Positions 22,256 through 32,728 of a DNA stretch of 64,000 nt are shown piece after piece. The stretch is from NCBI GenBank assembly GCA_946811695.1, contig OX328123.1:155473580-155537579 (forward strand). Direction: 5' to 3'. This stretch comes from Gonocerus acuteangulatus. Lineage: Eukaryota > Arthropoda > Insecta > Hemiptera > Coreidae. The position numbers and the translations under genes were made by a program. A model generated the notes under the pieces. That model saw only the letters and a program-made list of their open reading frames with translations, made no database searches and was not told the DNA's origin. Within the stretch, counting starts at the first letter, position 1; each line of letters begins with the position of its first letter.

Positions 22256-23330
22256 TCATTTTTCGCTCAAGTGTTGAATAATTTCTTTGCATAATGTTGA
22301 GAATAATTTGTAATGATCAAAAAACAATTGATTTTCTTCAATAGGCCAATTGGTTATTTTCTTTTTAATTCGGTTTCTATATTCGTTGAACAGTGTACAT
22401 TTGTCTATGATGTGGTGTGCTGTCTGTTCTGTATGTCTGTCACAGGGACATGAATTTTCTCTTTTTATTTTAAATCTATTTAAGTAGGATAGAAACGCCC
22501 CGTGTCCAGTGAGTACCTGTGTTGTGTAAAAATTCGTTTGTATGTTTTTATTATAAAAGTTGTGTATGATTGGGATAAATTTGTATAAATGGCGACCTTT
22601 GTTAGAGATATTCCATTTTTGCTGCCATTCTGCCATTGATTCTAGTTTCAATATATATTTTAAATGTGTTTTTGAAAGTTTATTATATTCTATGACTAGT
22701 GACGTATCTTTTGACGCTGCTTTGGCGAAACGATCGGCGATTTCGTTACCTTCGTCACCAGAATGTCCCTTTATCCATTTAAAATATATTGTATGCGTAT
22801 TTTGGCAAGTTCTTAAATGTTGCCGTATGTTTTCTATTAGTGCTTCATATATGTCAGTGTTTTTGAGTTTTTGTAATGTTGTCATGCTGTCTGTATGTAT
22901 CTGTTTAGAAGATGGTGTAGTGATGTGTTTATTAATGTAGTCTATAGATTTTAATATAGCCAGTTGTTCAGCTTGGTTGTTTGTACAATAATGTCCAAGT
23001 CTAAATTTGAGTGTTGTTAATAGTTTATAGTCTTTGTATATGATTGTAGCTGCTCCAACGTTGTCATTGTCTTTACTGCCGTCTGTGTATATCTGTTTGT
23101 TTGTTTGTGAATCCGTCGAGTTTCAGTGGTTTTCCGGGATGTGTCCATTGAGTATAATGTATCGTCTTTTCCAAATCATCAGATTTTATATTATTTGAGT
23201 CTTCGTTTAAAAGTTTATATTCTTCAATATATTGCTTAGCGAGAATCTCTATTGGCATTATTTTTGCTAAAACGTAAGCAGCATCATAAGAAATACGAAG
23301 ACAAGGTATAGTTGGGATTCGGCTAGGAGA
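22256..23330 (-). pseudogene. RNase H domain and C-terminus of the R1/LOA-like ORF2
   Basis: Resumes after the Penelope insertion with DAAYVLAKIMPIEILAKQY (near 23275). The RNase H motifs are IYTDGSKDNDN (about 23095), NNQAEQLAI, HTDSMTTL and FKWIKGHSGDEGNEIADRFA. The C-terminal Cys/His cluster CPCDRHTEQTAHHIIDKC follows. The frame is broken near 23075 and then stays open from 22885 to 22256. All four acidic/His RNase H positions are recognisable. Confidence 0.78.
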
Positions 23331-24125
23331 AAAACGTCAGACTTTCAGGAAGAAATCTGTATTTGGACGTTTCGGCTGCACATTGGCAGCCTTCTTCAGC
23401 TAAAAAAATACAACTTATAAGTAAAAAAAAATAAATATACAACTTGTTAGTAAAAAACAGGCAGAAATGAGCGTAGTATATACATCAAGACAATAAATTT
23501 TAACCAATCTTATTTTTAAACAATGAAAATACGGTAGTTGGAAAGTAAACAGCATATAGAAAGTAGTAAGTAAGCAGTACAACAAACTAATCAGTACAAA
23601 AAAGGAACATTTTTCATATAGTGAGAAAAACAATCTATTCTATAAGTGAATACAATTTATAAAAATTAATATATAGATACGTACCACTAGAGAATGCCTA
23701 GGGGGGAGGGAGGAAGACCTCGAGGACAACTTAGGTAACCATGATTGAATGTATGAGGGACAACAACTACACAGGGGGTTTTATAGTTTTGACTGGGGAG
23801 GGGTGAGGAAGCGGTAAGTCGGTGAAGATGAAAGAAGTGCAATTGCTGGGTTGTAAAAGCGGGTTGTAAAGGTGTTAAGAGTTTTGGGACACACAAGTAG
23901 AAAAATTGTCTGGAGCCTGGGAACAAAGATAAAAAGGAGGTCAGGACAATTTATGGAAGACGGCGGAGTAGGCAGGGGAGATGTTTTGTTTGTCGGTTTT
24001 GTAATTAATGTTATTGGGGTTTAAGTTAATGTGGACGCATTCGGAAATCTGTCGTTTTTTGTGGTGTTTCGTTCTGTGGAAAGTATTTTTGTGTCGTCAA
24101 AGTTGAAAGTGTGTTTTTTTGTTAT
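23330..24125 (-). mobile_element. Penelope-like element fragment: GIY-YIG tail, 3' UTR and hammerhead-bearing repeat
   Basis: Interrupts the R1/LOA-like ORF2. Near 24100-23950 the minus strand reads through one stop into a tail (KKRQISECVHINLNPNNINY) resembling the end of the GIY-YIG nuclease of Penelope-like elements. About 550 bp of non-coding sequence follows, then a hammerhead-like motif at 23366-23400, as in Penelope pLTRs. Some host ORF2 sequence (the region before DAAYVLAK) seems deleted at the junction. Boundaries are accurate to about 20 bp. I saw no target duplication. Confidence 0.55.
23366..23400 (-). ncRNA. Hammerhead-ribozyme-like motif in the Penelope-like fragment
   Basis: Minus strand: CTGAAGA core, one extra A, stem II GGCTGC-caatgt-GCAGCC, GAAA, then CGTC. 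The stem II sequence differs from the 14.8/15.3 kb copies (GGCTTG/CAAGCC), but pairing is kept by changes on both sides. Stem I is weak here (G-C, then a mismatch). The shared extra A suggests a lineage feature. Confidence 0.6.
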
Positions 24126-25760
24126 GGCGTGTGAGTCCTAAGTAGTTGATTAGTTTAACAAGTTCGTTTTGTAAATTTTCTATGTGTTTATTCCAAGTTA
24201 GTTTGTCGTCTATTAATATTCCTAGGTATTTTGTTACATTTGTTTTTGTCAGTTCGTTTCCTTGTAATGTAACGTGGATGGTCGGTTCTAATCTGCTTCG
24301 TGTAATTATCATGTAAGTTGATTTTTGATTGTTGAATGTTAACTTGTTGTGTTTTGCCCAGTTTTCGACTGTGTTAATGATGATGTTAATATTGTTTTGT
24401 ATTTGTTCTGGAATTCTGGATTTTACTAGTATTAAGATATCGTCTGCAAATGCAATTAGTTCTACGTTTGGTTGAGTATTAGTTTTCAGTAAGCTGTTCA
24501 TGATAATATTCCAGAGTAATGGTGAACAAGAAGACCCTTGTGGGATACCAATTGTCTGACGTTTCATTTTCATTATGTTGTGTGTGATTATGTAAGTCTC
24601 TCTATTGTTTAAGTAGTTTTTAATAAGTGTATAAATGTTTTGAGGGCAGTTATATTCTTTCAAAGAGTTGAGGATTGACGGCCACCATGCGCTGTCAAAT
24701 GCTTTTTGTATATCTAGTGAAATAAGTACGATATGATTTTTATTATTTAATGCTTGTTTTATAAATGTATTCATTTTCTCTAAAGCTTGAGAAGTTCCTG
24801 TTTGAGGAGTAAAACCAAACTGATTGCTATCAATTATATTATTTGAGTTGAGGAAATGTGAGAGCCTTCGATGAATAATTTTTTCCAGGATTTTCCCTCC
24901 AATTGGAATTAAACTTATCGGTCTAAGGGAAGATATTTCATTTGGTGGTTTATTAGGTTTCTTTAATAGAGTTAGTTTTGATTTCTTCCATAAATATGGA
25001 AATACACCTTGAGAAAAGCATTTTGAATAAATAGTATGCACGAAATTAGGATATTGTTGATAAACTGTTTGGATAATTTCAACAGAAATGCCGTTTATTC
25101 CTACTGATTTTTTTTTTTTATTTAAATTATGCATAATGTCAGAAAGTTCGAATTTTGTTAAAGGTAAGTCATTGAAGGTGTTGGGCGGTATTTGAGAACA
25201 AGTTCTTAATAATTTATGTTTTTCATTGTCTGTTTCCTGATTGTCGTTGCCTACTATATTGTTAATTATATATTCGTAAGTAGATTCAATGTCAGTAGTG
25301 TAGGTTCCGTCTTCTTTTAGAATAGTTTTCAAATTTAGATTTTCAGGTAAATTTTGTTTAGAATATTTGTAGGGCCAAGACCAAGGATTTGTAAAATCTA
25401 TGGAATTACAATAATCTTGCCAGGACTTTAGTTTTTTTCTTCTAATTTCTTTGACGTATATTTGTCTTTTTTGGAAATATAATATTTTGCGTTCTTCTTT
25501 GAAATTATAATCATTTGAAGTACGCTGATAACGCCTTCTAAGACGATTAGTTTCTTTTCTTAGTTCAGATAAGTTTTCATCCGACCAGGGTGTATATTTA
25601 TGGGGTTTCTGTTTATTTTTATTAAAATAAGTTTTGATTTTGAATGATTTGTTTCATGATTTAATCAAACATTTTTCAAATTTATTTAAACAATCGTTTA
25701 TTTCAGTATTATTAGCTATTGCAGAAAGTTGAATGTCTGTAGTATTATCTAGAGATAACT
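24097..25760 (-). pseudogene. Reverse transcriptase domain of the R1/LOA-like ORF2
   Basis: The linker (LRRRYQRTSNDYNFKEERK, near 25525) leads into a 411-codon open frame from 25332. RT blocks in order: LRPISLIPIGGKILEKIIHR, NQFGFTPQTGTSQA, ISLDIQKAFDSAWW (catalytic Asp), GIPQGSSCSPLLWNIIM, AFADDILILV (catalytic FADD), and KYLGILIDDKLTWNKHI in the thumb. The catalytic residues are intact. The frame ends in the Penelope junction rather than at a native stop. The segment 25765-25640 has in-frame stops. Confidence 0.82.
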
Positions 25761-25764
25761 TAAA

Positions 25765-26454
25765 TTATTTTATAATTACTGACTCTAAATTTTCCTCGAA
25801 ATAATTCCAATTAGCATTTTTTGTAATATATCTTAAACCGTAAGTTTTGTTAGGAGAATAAAAAACAGGATGTTCTATTGTGTATGTTATAAGAAGGTGG
25901 TCAGAGAAAACTTCATTTGTTAGAATATTCCAATTTTTAATATAATCTGCTAAAGATGGTGATGTTAGTGTGACATCTATATTGCTAGTTCCTCTTGGAC
26001 CATCAAAAGTAGGAAGGTTTTTGTCAATATTTGCTAAAAATAAATTGTTAGATACAATGTAATTTTCTAATTTCCGTCTCCTTGAATTTGTAATTTTGTC
26101 ATAATAGAATTTCGATCTACAATTGCTGTCCATCCCTATTAGGATATTTTCTGTTTGGAAGTCTTGTAATATTTTATCTAATTTACGAATATCTATTTCT
26201 ATGTCTCTGTTTATATCAAAATAAGCGCTAACAATTATACAATTCAACGAATTATATTTTATTTGAATAAAAGTCATATCGTTGTCTGAATATTTATTTA
26301 ATAATATAGCATCTACATTTTTATTTAATAATATTATTTTAGTGCGAGAATTTCCATTTCCTCCAATAAAAGATGTATATTTTGTATCGAAATGCATTTG
26401 TTTATAAACATATGGTTCCTGTATTATAGCCAAATCAATGGATTTTCTTTGCAT
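25765..26454 (-). pseudogene. Apurinic-like endonuclease domain of the R1/LOA-like ORF2
   Basis: 229 codons beginning within the domain at SIDLAIIQEPYV (Glu of the QEP motif). Then come VSAYFDINRDIE, LIGMDSNCRSKFYYD (metal-binding Asp/Asn), FDGPRGTSNIDVTLTS and the C-terminal SDHLLITYTI (Ser-Asp-His). The first roughly 30 residues, including the N-terminal QxN motif, are absent at 26458, where sequence switches to the 5' end of the plus-strand jockey-like element. The first Met is therefore not native. Confidence 0.8.
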
Positions 26455-26552
26455 GACAGAACAGCTGTGATCGCGTTTGCCAAAAGGCTGTGTTTAATAA
26501 GTGCTCTTGTTTCAAATTAAAATTTTACTATTTATTGGAGTCCGATAGTGTT

Positions 26553-27811
26553 ATGACGGGTGTTAAAAGACTTGCCGAGACCCGTCCTCGGATTAGGAAG
26601 TTAGATTTTTCCTCGGCTGCAAAAATTCTAGCTAAATGCGCTGAAAATATTCAAGTTGAACCCAGCATAACCTCAACAGAAGAAGCAGCCAAAACAGGTG
26701 ATATAAACTTTATATCTCATTTATTCCCTGAAGTGACTGTTATAGAGCCAGGTAGTAGTAACCTCAACTCTAACCTTCCCTCCGTAACCAAGGACAACGC
26801 TTCACCCTCAACCACTCCTAGCAACCCTGATGCTATGGACGCTCAACTTTTTGAAGAACCCAAACCAATGCGAAACAGATATGCCCGGATAATAACTCCT
26901 GTGGCAGTTATCACGCAAACTAGTAACAGATTTTCCCTATTATCTGACATACAGACAACAGATGATACAATTTCTGTTTCTTCGTCGAATAAAAAGCCCA
27001 GACCTAACAGACATCATACAACAAGGATAACCCGAACAGCTGACAGTCCCCAATCACCAAAAATTCCACCCATTTTTGTCGTGGTTTCTGAGGAAAATGC
27101 ATTTATTGATACCAAGCAGCTCGTTGCTGATCTTGTACGTGTTGCGAAATCCACATTCGATTGCACATTGCTTTATAAGAAAATAAAAATTTCCCTGCCC
27201 AGCATTGAGGATTTTAGGAATGCGTCAAAATTCTTTGACGAAACTCCTGATATTAAATACTTCTTGATTTCCAATCCCGACCGTACCTTCTCAGCCGTGA
27301 TACGAGGCCTGCCTTTAATGTTTCTGAGGACGATGTCCTTGATGACTTGAAGAGGCGAGGCTACCCAGCACAGAGAGCTACAATACTGTACAATAAAGAA
27401 AGATTTCCTACACCTGTTGTTGCCATTGAGCTTGATAATAACAAGAATGGCAAAGCAGTTCTGGAATTGGATAGACTTTGCAATATGGTCGTTACTGTGG
27501 AAATCAGACGCCGATCCAAACGCCTCTTACAGTGCGCTAACTGTTTAAGAATAGGCCACACTAAAAAACACTGCCGTCTGGATCCCAAGTGTGCAAAATG
27601 CGCAGGGGATCACCCTCTTTCTCTTTGTACCGACAGATCCACCACTGCTAAATGTATCAATTGCAACGGTAACCACAGTGCCAGGTCTAAAGGTTGCCAA
27701 GTTTACATGAACTACGAGAAATTTCGTTCTATACGGGCTGCCACTACACAAATACAAAAACAAGACACTTCGCCTCCAAACACACAAAACACCACAACTC
27801 CCAGTACATAG
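26553..27811 (+). pseudogene. ORF1 (Gag-like, zinc knuckles) of the jockey-like element, frameshifted
   Basis: The likely start is the ATG at 26553 (MTGVKRLAETRPRI). A basic, Ser/Thr/Pro-rich N-terminus is followed by an RNA-binding-like region (PPIFVVVSEENAFIDTKQL, FLISNPDRTFSAVIRGLP). One frameshift near 27309 splits the protein; the second part contains CANCLRIGHTKKHC, CAKCAGDHPLSLC and CINCNGNHSARSKGC. These are three CCHC-type knuckles, as in jockey ORF1 proteins that coat the RNA. Stop at 27809-27811. Confidence 0.8.
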
Positions 27812-28022
27812 ACCACAACACACCAAATCTTTCCCCCGGAGGCTCCACGACCAAATGTCTGGACGGAAAGAGAACATCTACGAACTCCACAGACAACTCA
27901 AGACAAAACAGCTGACCCTACCTTCGACATTTCAAAATTCTTGACGACTCTCATAAAGCCGTTCTTACCTCAAATCAAGACATTTTTTACTAAACTGTTG
28001 ACTTCCATTTTTTCATCTGAAA

Positions 28023-29017
28023 ATGGACTTTTCTAATCTAACTACATACCACAACCTAACCCTTTTGAATTGGAACACCGCGGTGCTAAGGAACCGCGTG
28101 AACTTACTAACAGACATGTTGTGCACGTAGCCTGTATTACGGAGACTCACCTAAATGAAACAGACAGACTACGAATTCCTGGTTATACTGTGTACAGAAA
28201 GGACCAGGAGACCAGACGGGGAGGAGTCGCTATGCTTGTACAGAGACGATTAATACATACTGAACTTCACTTACCTACACTACAAAACTTACAAGCCGTT
28301 GGAATTACACTAAGACTAAACAATAACACAAACATCAATATTCTGGCAGCATATCACCGACCTGGAATACGCCTCATTGAATCCGACTTTGAGTGCATAT
28401 TTTCTGGAGCTCCGACTGTTTTCCTCGGAGATATAAATAGTAACCCAACACAGGACAGATATCATCCGGACAAACTAGATATTGCTGTACTTCATAACAT
28501 ACGCTGCCCACTTTATCATGACACACTCACAGACCTGGACTCAGATCACTTACCGGTTATTTGTACTTTTCACGACTCACCCAAATTGACACCAAATCTT
28601 CCTAGACTCATTAACGGATCCTAGAGGTCAATCCCTTTCCACCCAGACCCATCCTAAAAACCTCCCCAGGAGGCTTAAGAGACTTTGGCCCCGTGACCAG
28701 CTAAACTAACAGCGGTTAAAGACCCCAAAAATAAATATTAAGATATAATAGGAAGTGTCGATAATGTTTGGCTCCTTCCATATTCTGTCTTACACTGATA
28801 TGTATTCATTTACCAGCACAATTAATTATTGTATTTTATTGTACAGATTTTAAATAAACATGTATTCAGAGAAAAAAAAAAAAAAAAAATTAACGGACGC
28901 GTGGACTGGGAACTCTTAACACATGCCATGAACATACTGGACGTGCCATACTCATATGAAAGTACACACGAAATTGACACTCACAGAACAGATACGTACA
29001 GGGTGTCCAAAAAATAA
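28023..29017 (+). pseudogene. ORF2 endonuclease domain of the jockey-like element
   Basis: An ATG at 28023 starts MDFSNLTTYHNLTLLNWNTA, matching the LxWN motif of jockey endonucleases, then shifts frame near 28115. The following frame has HVACITETHL (catalytic Glu), RRGGVAMLV, VFLGDINSN and DSDHLPVICTF (Asp-His). The segment after GDINSN is shorter than in intact relatives, indicating an internal deletion of a few dozen codons. The 28619-28888 insertion splits it, and the frame continues from 28889 with INGRVDWELLTHAM. Confidence 0.78.
28619..28888 (+). mobile_element. Short retroposed 3' end with poly-A and 9-bp target duplication
   Basis: Flanked by ATTAACGGA at 28610-28618 and 28889-28897. 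Ends with an AATAAA-type signal (TAAATAAAC, near 28855) and an 18-base A run. The 250-bp body ('cccatcctaaaaacctcccc', 'gtgaccagctaaacta') has no frame and looks like the 3' UTR of a 5'-truncated non-LTR element. Removing it restores the endonuclease frame across the junction. Confidence 0.82.
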
Positions 29018-30337
29018 TGGTCATCCTTTGGCCAGAGTATTCTCCAATGTGAGATCAGAAAAAATAACCCCCATATTGACCCCCGCAAAATTGACCTTGA
29101 AATGTTATTCAAGGTCTAATTTTTTTATTGCATATTTCCAATCTACGAGTCAAGAGGAAGAAAAAAGTCAACGGCACCATAGGTCAGAAATGACTCCTTA
29201 GGGTCAAAATGACCATTAACAGCGTATACGTGGGCCATTCCATTCCAATCGACAAATGGTGGCCGATTTTGCTCATTTCTTTTTATAAAGTTTCTAGTAA
29301 CATCGCCTTATGCAAAAATATCTCCTTTGATTTTTTTAAAAATCATCTTCCAGTATAAAACATTATGAGTGTATTGTAAAACGGCCCCCTCAGCGGCATT
29401 CATTGAAGAACCATAACTCACATTTTACAATAGACAGGAATGCCTTCATGAGGTTATTCTCGAAGCTTATCAAGAGCTCTTTGCTTTAAGCTTTCATTGA
29501 ATCGCTGAAATTACTCATTACGGATTTCACATGTAAAGTAGGAATTTCATGAACCATCGAGTCCTTCGCAGAAAAGAGGATAGAATAATTGCCCTCGATC
29601 GATCCAGGCCTACTATACAGCTGAGAAGATTGGCCCAAGCTACGGGAGTCTCGAGGATGACGTTCCGCCGGATCCTTCGGGAAGAACGTCTCCCTTCAGG
29701 AGTTGAGGCCCGGGGATCAGGAGCAGAGAGCATTGTTTTGCAGGTGGGTGCTGGACAAGTTGGTCCTTAGTCGAGTTAGGACGAATTTGAAAGCAAGGTT
29801 GGCAGCTTGCCTCAGGAAGTCCGAAATATTGAACCTGGATAACAGGCCCAATTGCTACGGGCGCTGGAATGATAATCTTACAACTTTAAAGTTTTTTTTT
29901 TTTTTTAGGTAGAAACTTTTTTATCTGCCCACGGGCGAGGGCAAGTATTCTATCCTCTAGTCTGGGAGGGATTAGCTGGTTCATGAAATTCATACATGAC
30001 CTGTGAAATCCTTAATGAGTAATTTCAGCGATTGATTGAAAGCTTATGACAAAGAGCTCTTGATACGCTTTGAGGATAACTTCATGGAAGCATTTCTGTC
30101 AATTGTAAAATATGACTTATAGTCCTCTTTGACCATAAGGAGTCATTTCTGACCTATGGTGCCGTTGACTTTTTTCATCCTCATGAGTCGTAGATTCGAA
30201 ATATGCAATAAAAAAATTTGACCTTGAATAACATTTCAAGGTCAATTTTGCGGCGGTTAATATGGGGGTTATTTTTTCCGATCTCACATTGGAGAATCAT
30301 CTGGCTAACGGATGACCATTATGTTTGGGACACCTTG
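28999..30337. mobile_element. Tc1/mariner element with long inverted repeats and a transposase remnant
   Basis: Termini CAGGGTGTCC and GGACACCTTG are flanked by TA (28997-28998 and 30338-30339). The inverted arms extend several hundred bp (for example 'ctccaatgtgagatc' at 29043 and its inverse near 30284; 'gaaattactcattacgga' near 29510 and its inverse near 30015). Between the arms a frame (from 29549) encodes an HTH: RRLAQATGVSRMTFRRILRE, typical of mariner transposase N-termini. A frame-shifted RALFCRWVLDKL fragment follows. No DDE triad remains, so it is an internally deleted derivative inserted in the jockey-like ORF2. Confidence 0.8.
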
Positions 30338-30339
30338 TA

Positions 30340-31477
30340 CATCAATACAACACTGCACACTGCAGCCCCAAACTCAGTCACATTCATTCCACGGCCCTAA
30401 GACTCCGTCTTATATCCTTCAGCTTATCCACGACAAGAATGTAATCAGAAAAAGATGTCAAATATATAGGGACCCGGCAGATAAGACTCTTGTGAACAGA
30501 CTGTGCCGTAGAATAAAGTTTCGTCTAGAAACAGAGAAAAATAGGTCCTACAAATCCTATGTTTCTGACTTAAACCCAGGAGACAACAGTCTTTGGAGGG
30601 AAACTAGGAGGATCCTAGGAAAGAGTCCCGTTCTCCCTGTCCTGAAAACAGACCAACAGAAAGCGACTTCTGACGACAAGAAATGTGAGTTGTTTGCTAC
30701 CCACTTACAAACTGTAGTCCAGTAGACCTCTTGAGAGGGACGACCCTGAGACTGACAGGACAGTGGACGAATTCCTAAGAGAACCCATGACAGAAGACAG
30801 CACAATTACTGACTACATAACCCCAAAGGAGTTAAAAGGCTATATCAGAAAACTGAAGAACCGGAAGGCACCAGGCGAGGATCAGATTCCGAACTGTATT
30901 CTGAAAAAGCTGCCAAGGAAGACGATTGCCCATTTGGTCGGACTCTTCAACGCCTGCTTGAGACTGGGGTACTTTCCAAAGGCATGGAAGAACGCGATAA
31001 TACTCATGTTTCACAAGGAGGGGAAGCCAAAGCACAGCCCTACCAGTTATCGCCCAATTAGTTTGTTGTGTACGCTCGGCAAACTACTTGAAAAATGCTT
31101 GGAAAAACGGCTACGACAACACCTTGAAGTGACCTCCACCATTCCATCTCATCAATTTGGCTTCAGACACCATCACTCCGCTACGCAGCAAGCACAGAGG
31201 GTTGCAGAGGTCATAGTGAAAGGGTTTGAGGCCAAAGAATACACAGCTGGCCTTTTCTTGGACTTGAAGAGGGCTTTCGATTCCGCCTGGCACAGAGGAT
31301 TATTATATAAACTCAAGAAGACACTATCACCAGCCAATCTCTTCTCCTCCATAAAATCTTACTTAGAGGATCGCACATGCCAAGTCCGAATCGGAACCAC
31401 CCTCAGCCGGAAGATCGCCTTGGAAGCAGGAGCTCCACAAGGAGCTATATTGAGCCCCCTTCTCTACCTACTCTTTG
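30340..31477 (+). pseudogene. Reverse transcriptase domain of the jockey-like element, C-terminally truncated
   Basis: After the mariner the frame resumes with INTTLHTAAPNS. A frameshift leads to SYILQLIHDKNVIRKR, then a stop near 30725, and a new frame from 30763 with RKLKNRKAPGEDQIPN, YRPISLLCTLGKLLEKCLE, HQFGFRHHHSATQQ, GLFLDLKRAFDSAWHRGLL (catalytic Asp) and GAPQGAILSPLLYLLF. Identity ends there, about ten residues before the expected YADD. The remaining codons to 31734 are unrelated sequence plus a translated AT microsatellite. Confidence 0.85.
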
Positions 31478-31612
31478 CACCGATTGTATACACGTTAAAG
31501 CTTGAAATAAAGCTGATTTTAAGTCCTTTCTTAATATTGGAAATTGTGTTTAATAGATCCACTGCACTAGCTAGCTGTTTTATACAATCTGCCATCTTGG
31601 CACACACACATA

Positions 31613-31617
<5 letters not shown>

Positions 31618-31672
<55 letters not shown>
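31618..31672. repeat. (AT)n microsatellite
   Basis: TA run downstream of the jockey truncation point. The following 31740-32285 is AT-rich, with degenerate 'taaacttaagggtgacagt' words repeated about four times, and no gene. Confidence 0.9.
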
Positions 31673-31678
<6 letters not shown>

Positions 31679-32295
31679 TTAATATTTACAATTTCTACGG
31701 TGTACAACATGTAAATACTACAAAATTAAACTAAAACTCTGGCTACATAGAAGGATAAAAGACAAGAATTGTTTCCCTCCCTATTATAAACAATTAGTAA
31801 TACATATAAAATAAGTAACGAAGTTTTACTCTTTTTACTCTTGTTCAATATTTAAAGATAAATGTTTGTTTGCCTCGTTTTAGTTGTTTGAACATCACAC
31901 ATCTGACTGTTAATACATCCTCAAAAACCAAAACAAGAATATTAATAGACTGAAACATTAGTACATTTTATGGCTTACAGTACATTTCAAGGACAGTGTA
32001 TAGTTAAAATTCATTAACCTAACGGTGACAGTATATAATGAATTATGTATAACTTTATATAATGGAAAATGTATAACCTTAAGGGTTCTTCTAATTAAAG
32101 TTACAAACTAAACATATCTTTAAATCATAACTGTCATAAACTCATAACAACCTTCGGGTGACAGTTTATAAATAAGGATCTATAAACTTAAGGGTGACTG
32201 TATATAATTACAAATTTGTAAGCTTAAGGTATTGACTAAATGAAGTTTGAAAATAAAGATAACTTTAAATCCTCATATTTATTTAAATTTTAACG

Positions 32296-32504
32296 GAGAC
32301 CCGATGGCCGTGAGGGTTAAGGCGTGAGCACTTAACACTCCGTGTCAGAGGTCGTGGGTTCGATTCCCAATAGGGTGGTGGATTTTCTTTGGAAAAAAGG
32401 AAAGGCATCACCCCTATCCTGGCTAGAAAAGGGTGGTAACCAATAGATAACCCGTCCTAAAATTCGTAGTTAATAATAAATGGACGTTAAAATTTAAATA
32501 AATA
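32296..32504 (+). mobile_element. tRNA-derived SINE, family A, copy 3
   Basis: Starts GAGACCCGATGGCCGTGAGG with the class II-like A-box region, B-box GGTTCGATTCCC, and the shared body ending in 'taataataaatggacgtta' and an AAATAAATAAA tail. AATTTTAACG occurs on both sides (32286-32295 and 32505-32514), the likely target duplication. The interval 32515-32728 shows no gene. Confidence 0.85.
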
Positions 32505-32728
32505 AATTTTAACGTCTTTTATAATTAACTCAGAATTTTAAGCCAGAATAATTAACTCACCCAGGCTTTAAGCCACCGGGGCTCCTGTTAGTTTATTTAT
32601 TTCTAGAGCTTCGCAAATTTAAACAAGAAAAAAAAAACAATTGAAACGTCGACAGTTAAAAGTAAAAGTAGTAATATGAAATACAATAAAATTTGAATAG
32701 AACATAAAAGAATACGAAAAAAAAAAAA

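Larger units (their letters stand above)
22190..26458 (-). mobile_element. R1/LOA-like non-LTR retrotransposon, 5'-truncated and interrupted
   Basis: In minus-strand order: endonuclease (26454-25765), linker and reverse transcriptase (25760-24097), a foreign Penelope-like segment (about 24125-23330), then the ORF2 remainder with RNase H (23330-22256). R1/LOA-type features are the DSN in the endonuclease, FDGPRGTSNIDVTL, AFDSAWWPSIL and FADD. RNase H is known in the LOA/I/Outcast groups and not in classical R1, so the clade is left open. The endonuclease N-terminus is missing where the jockey-like element begins on the other strand. Confidence 0.75.
26459..31477 (+). mobile_element. Jockey-like non-LTR retrotransposon, 3'-truncated, with two nested insertions
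   Basis: Plus-strand order: 5' UTR (26459-26552), ORF1 with three zinc knuckles, ORF2 endonuclease, then a reverse transcriptase that stops just before its YADD block at about 31477. Nested inside ORF2 are a 270-bp retroposed 3' end (28619-28888) and a mariner (28999-30337). The loss of the 3' half is unusual, because target-primed reverse transcription normally removes 5' ends. Several frameshifts make it inactive. Confidence 0.8.
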
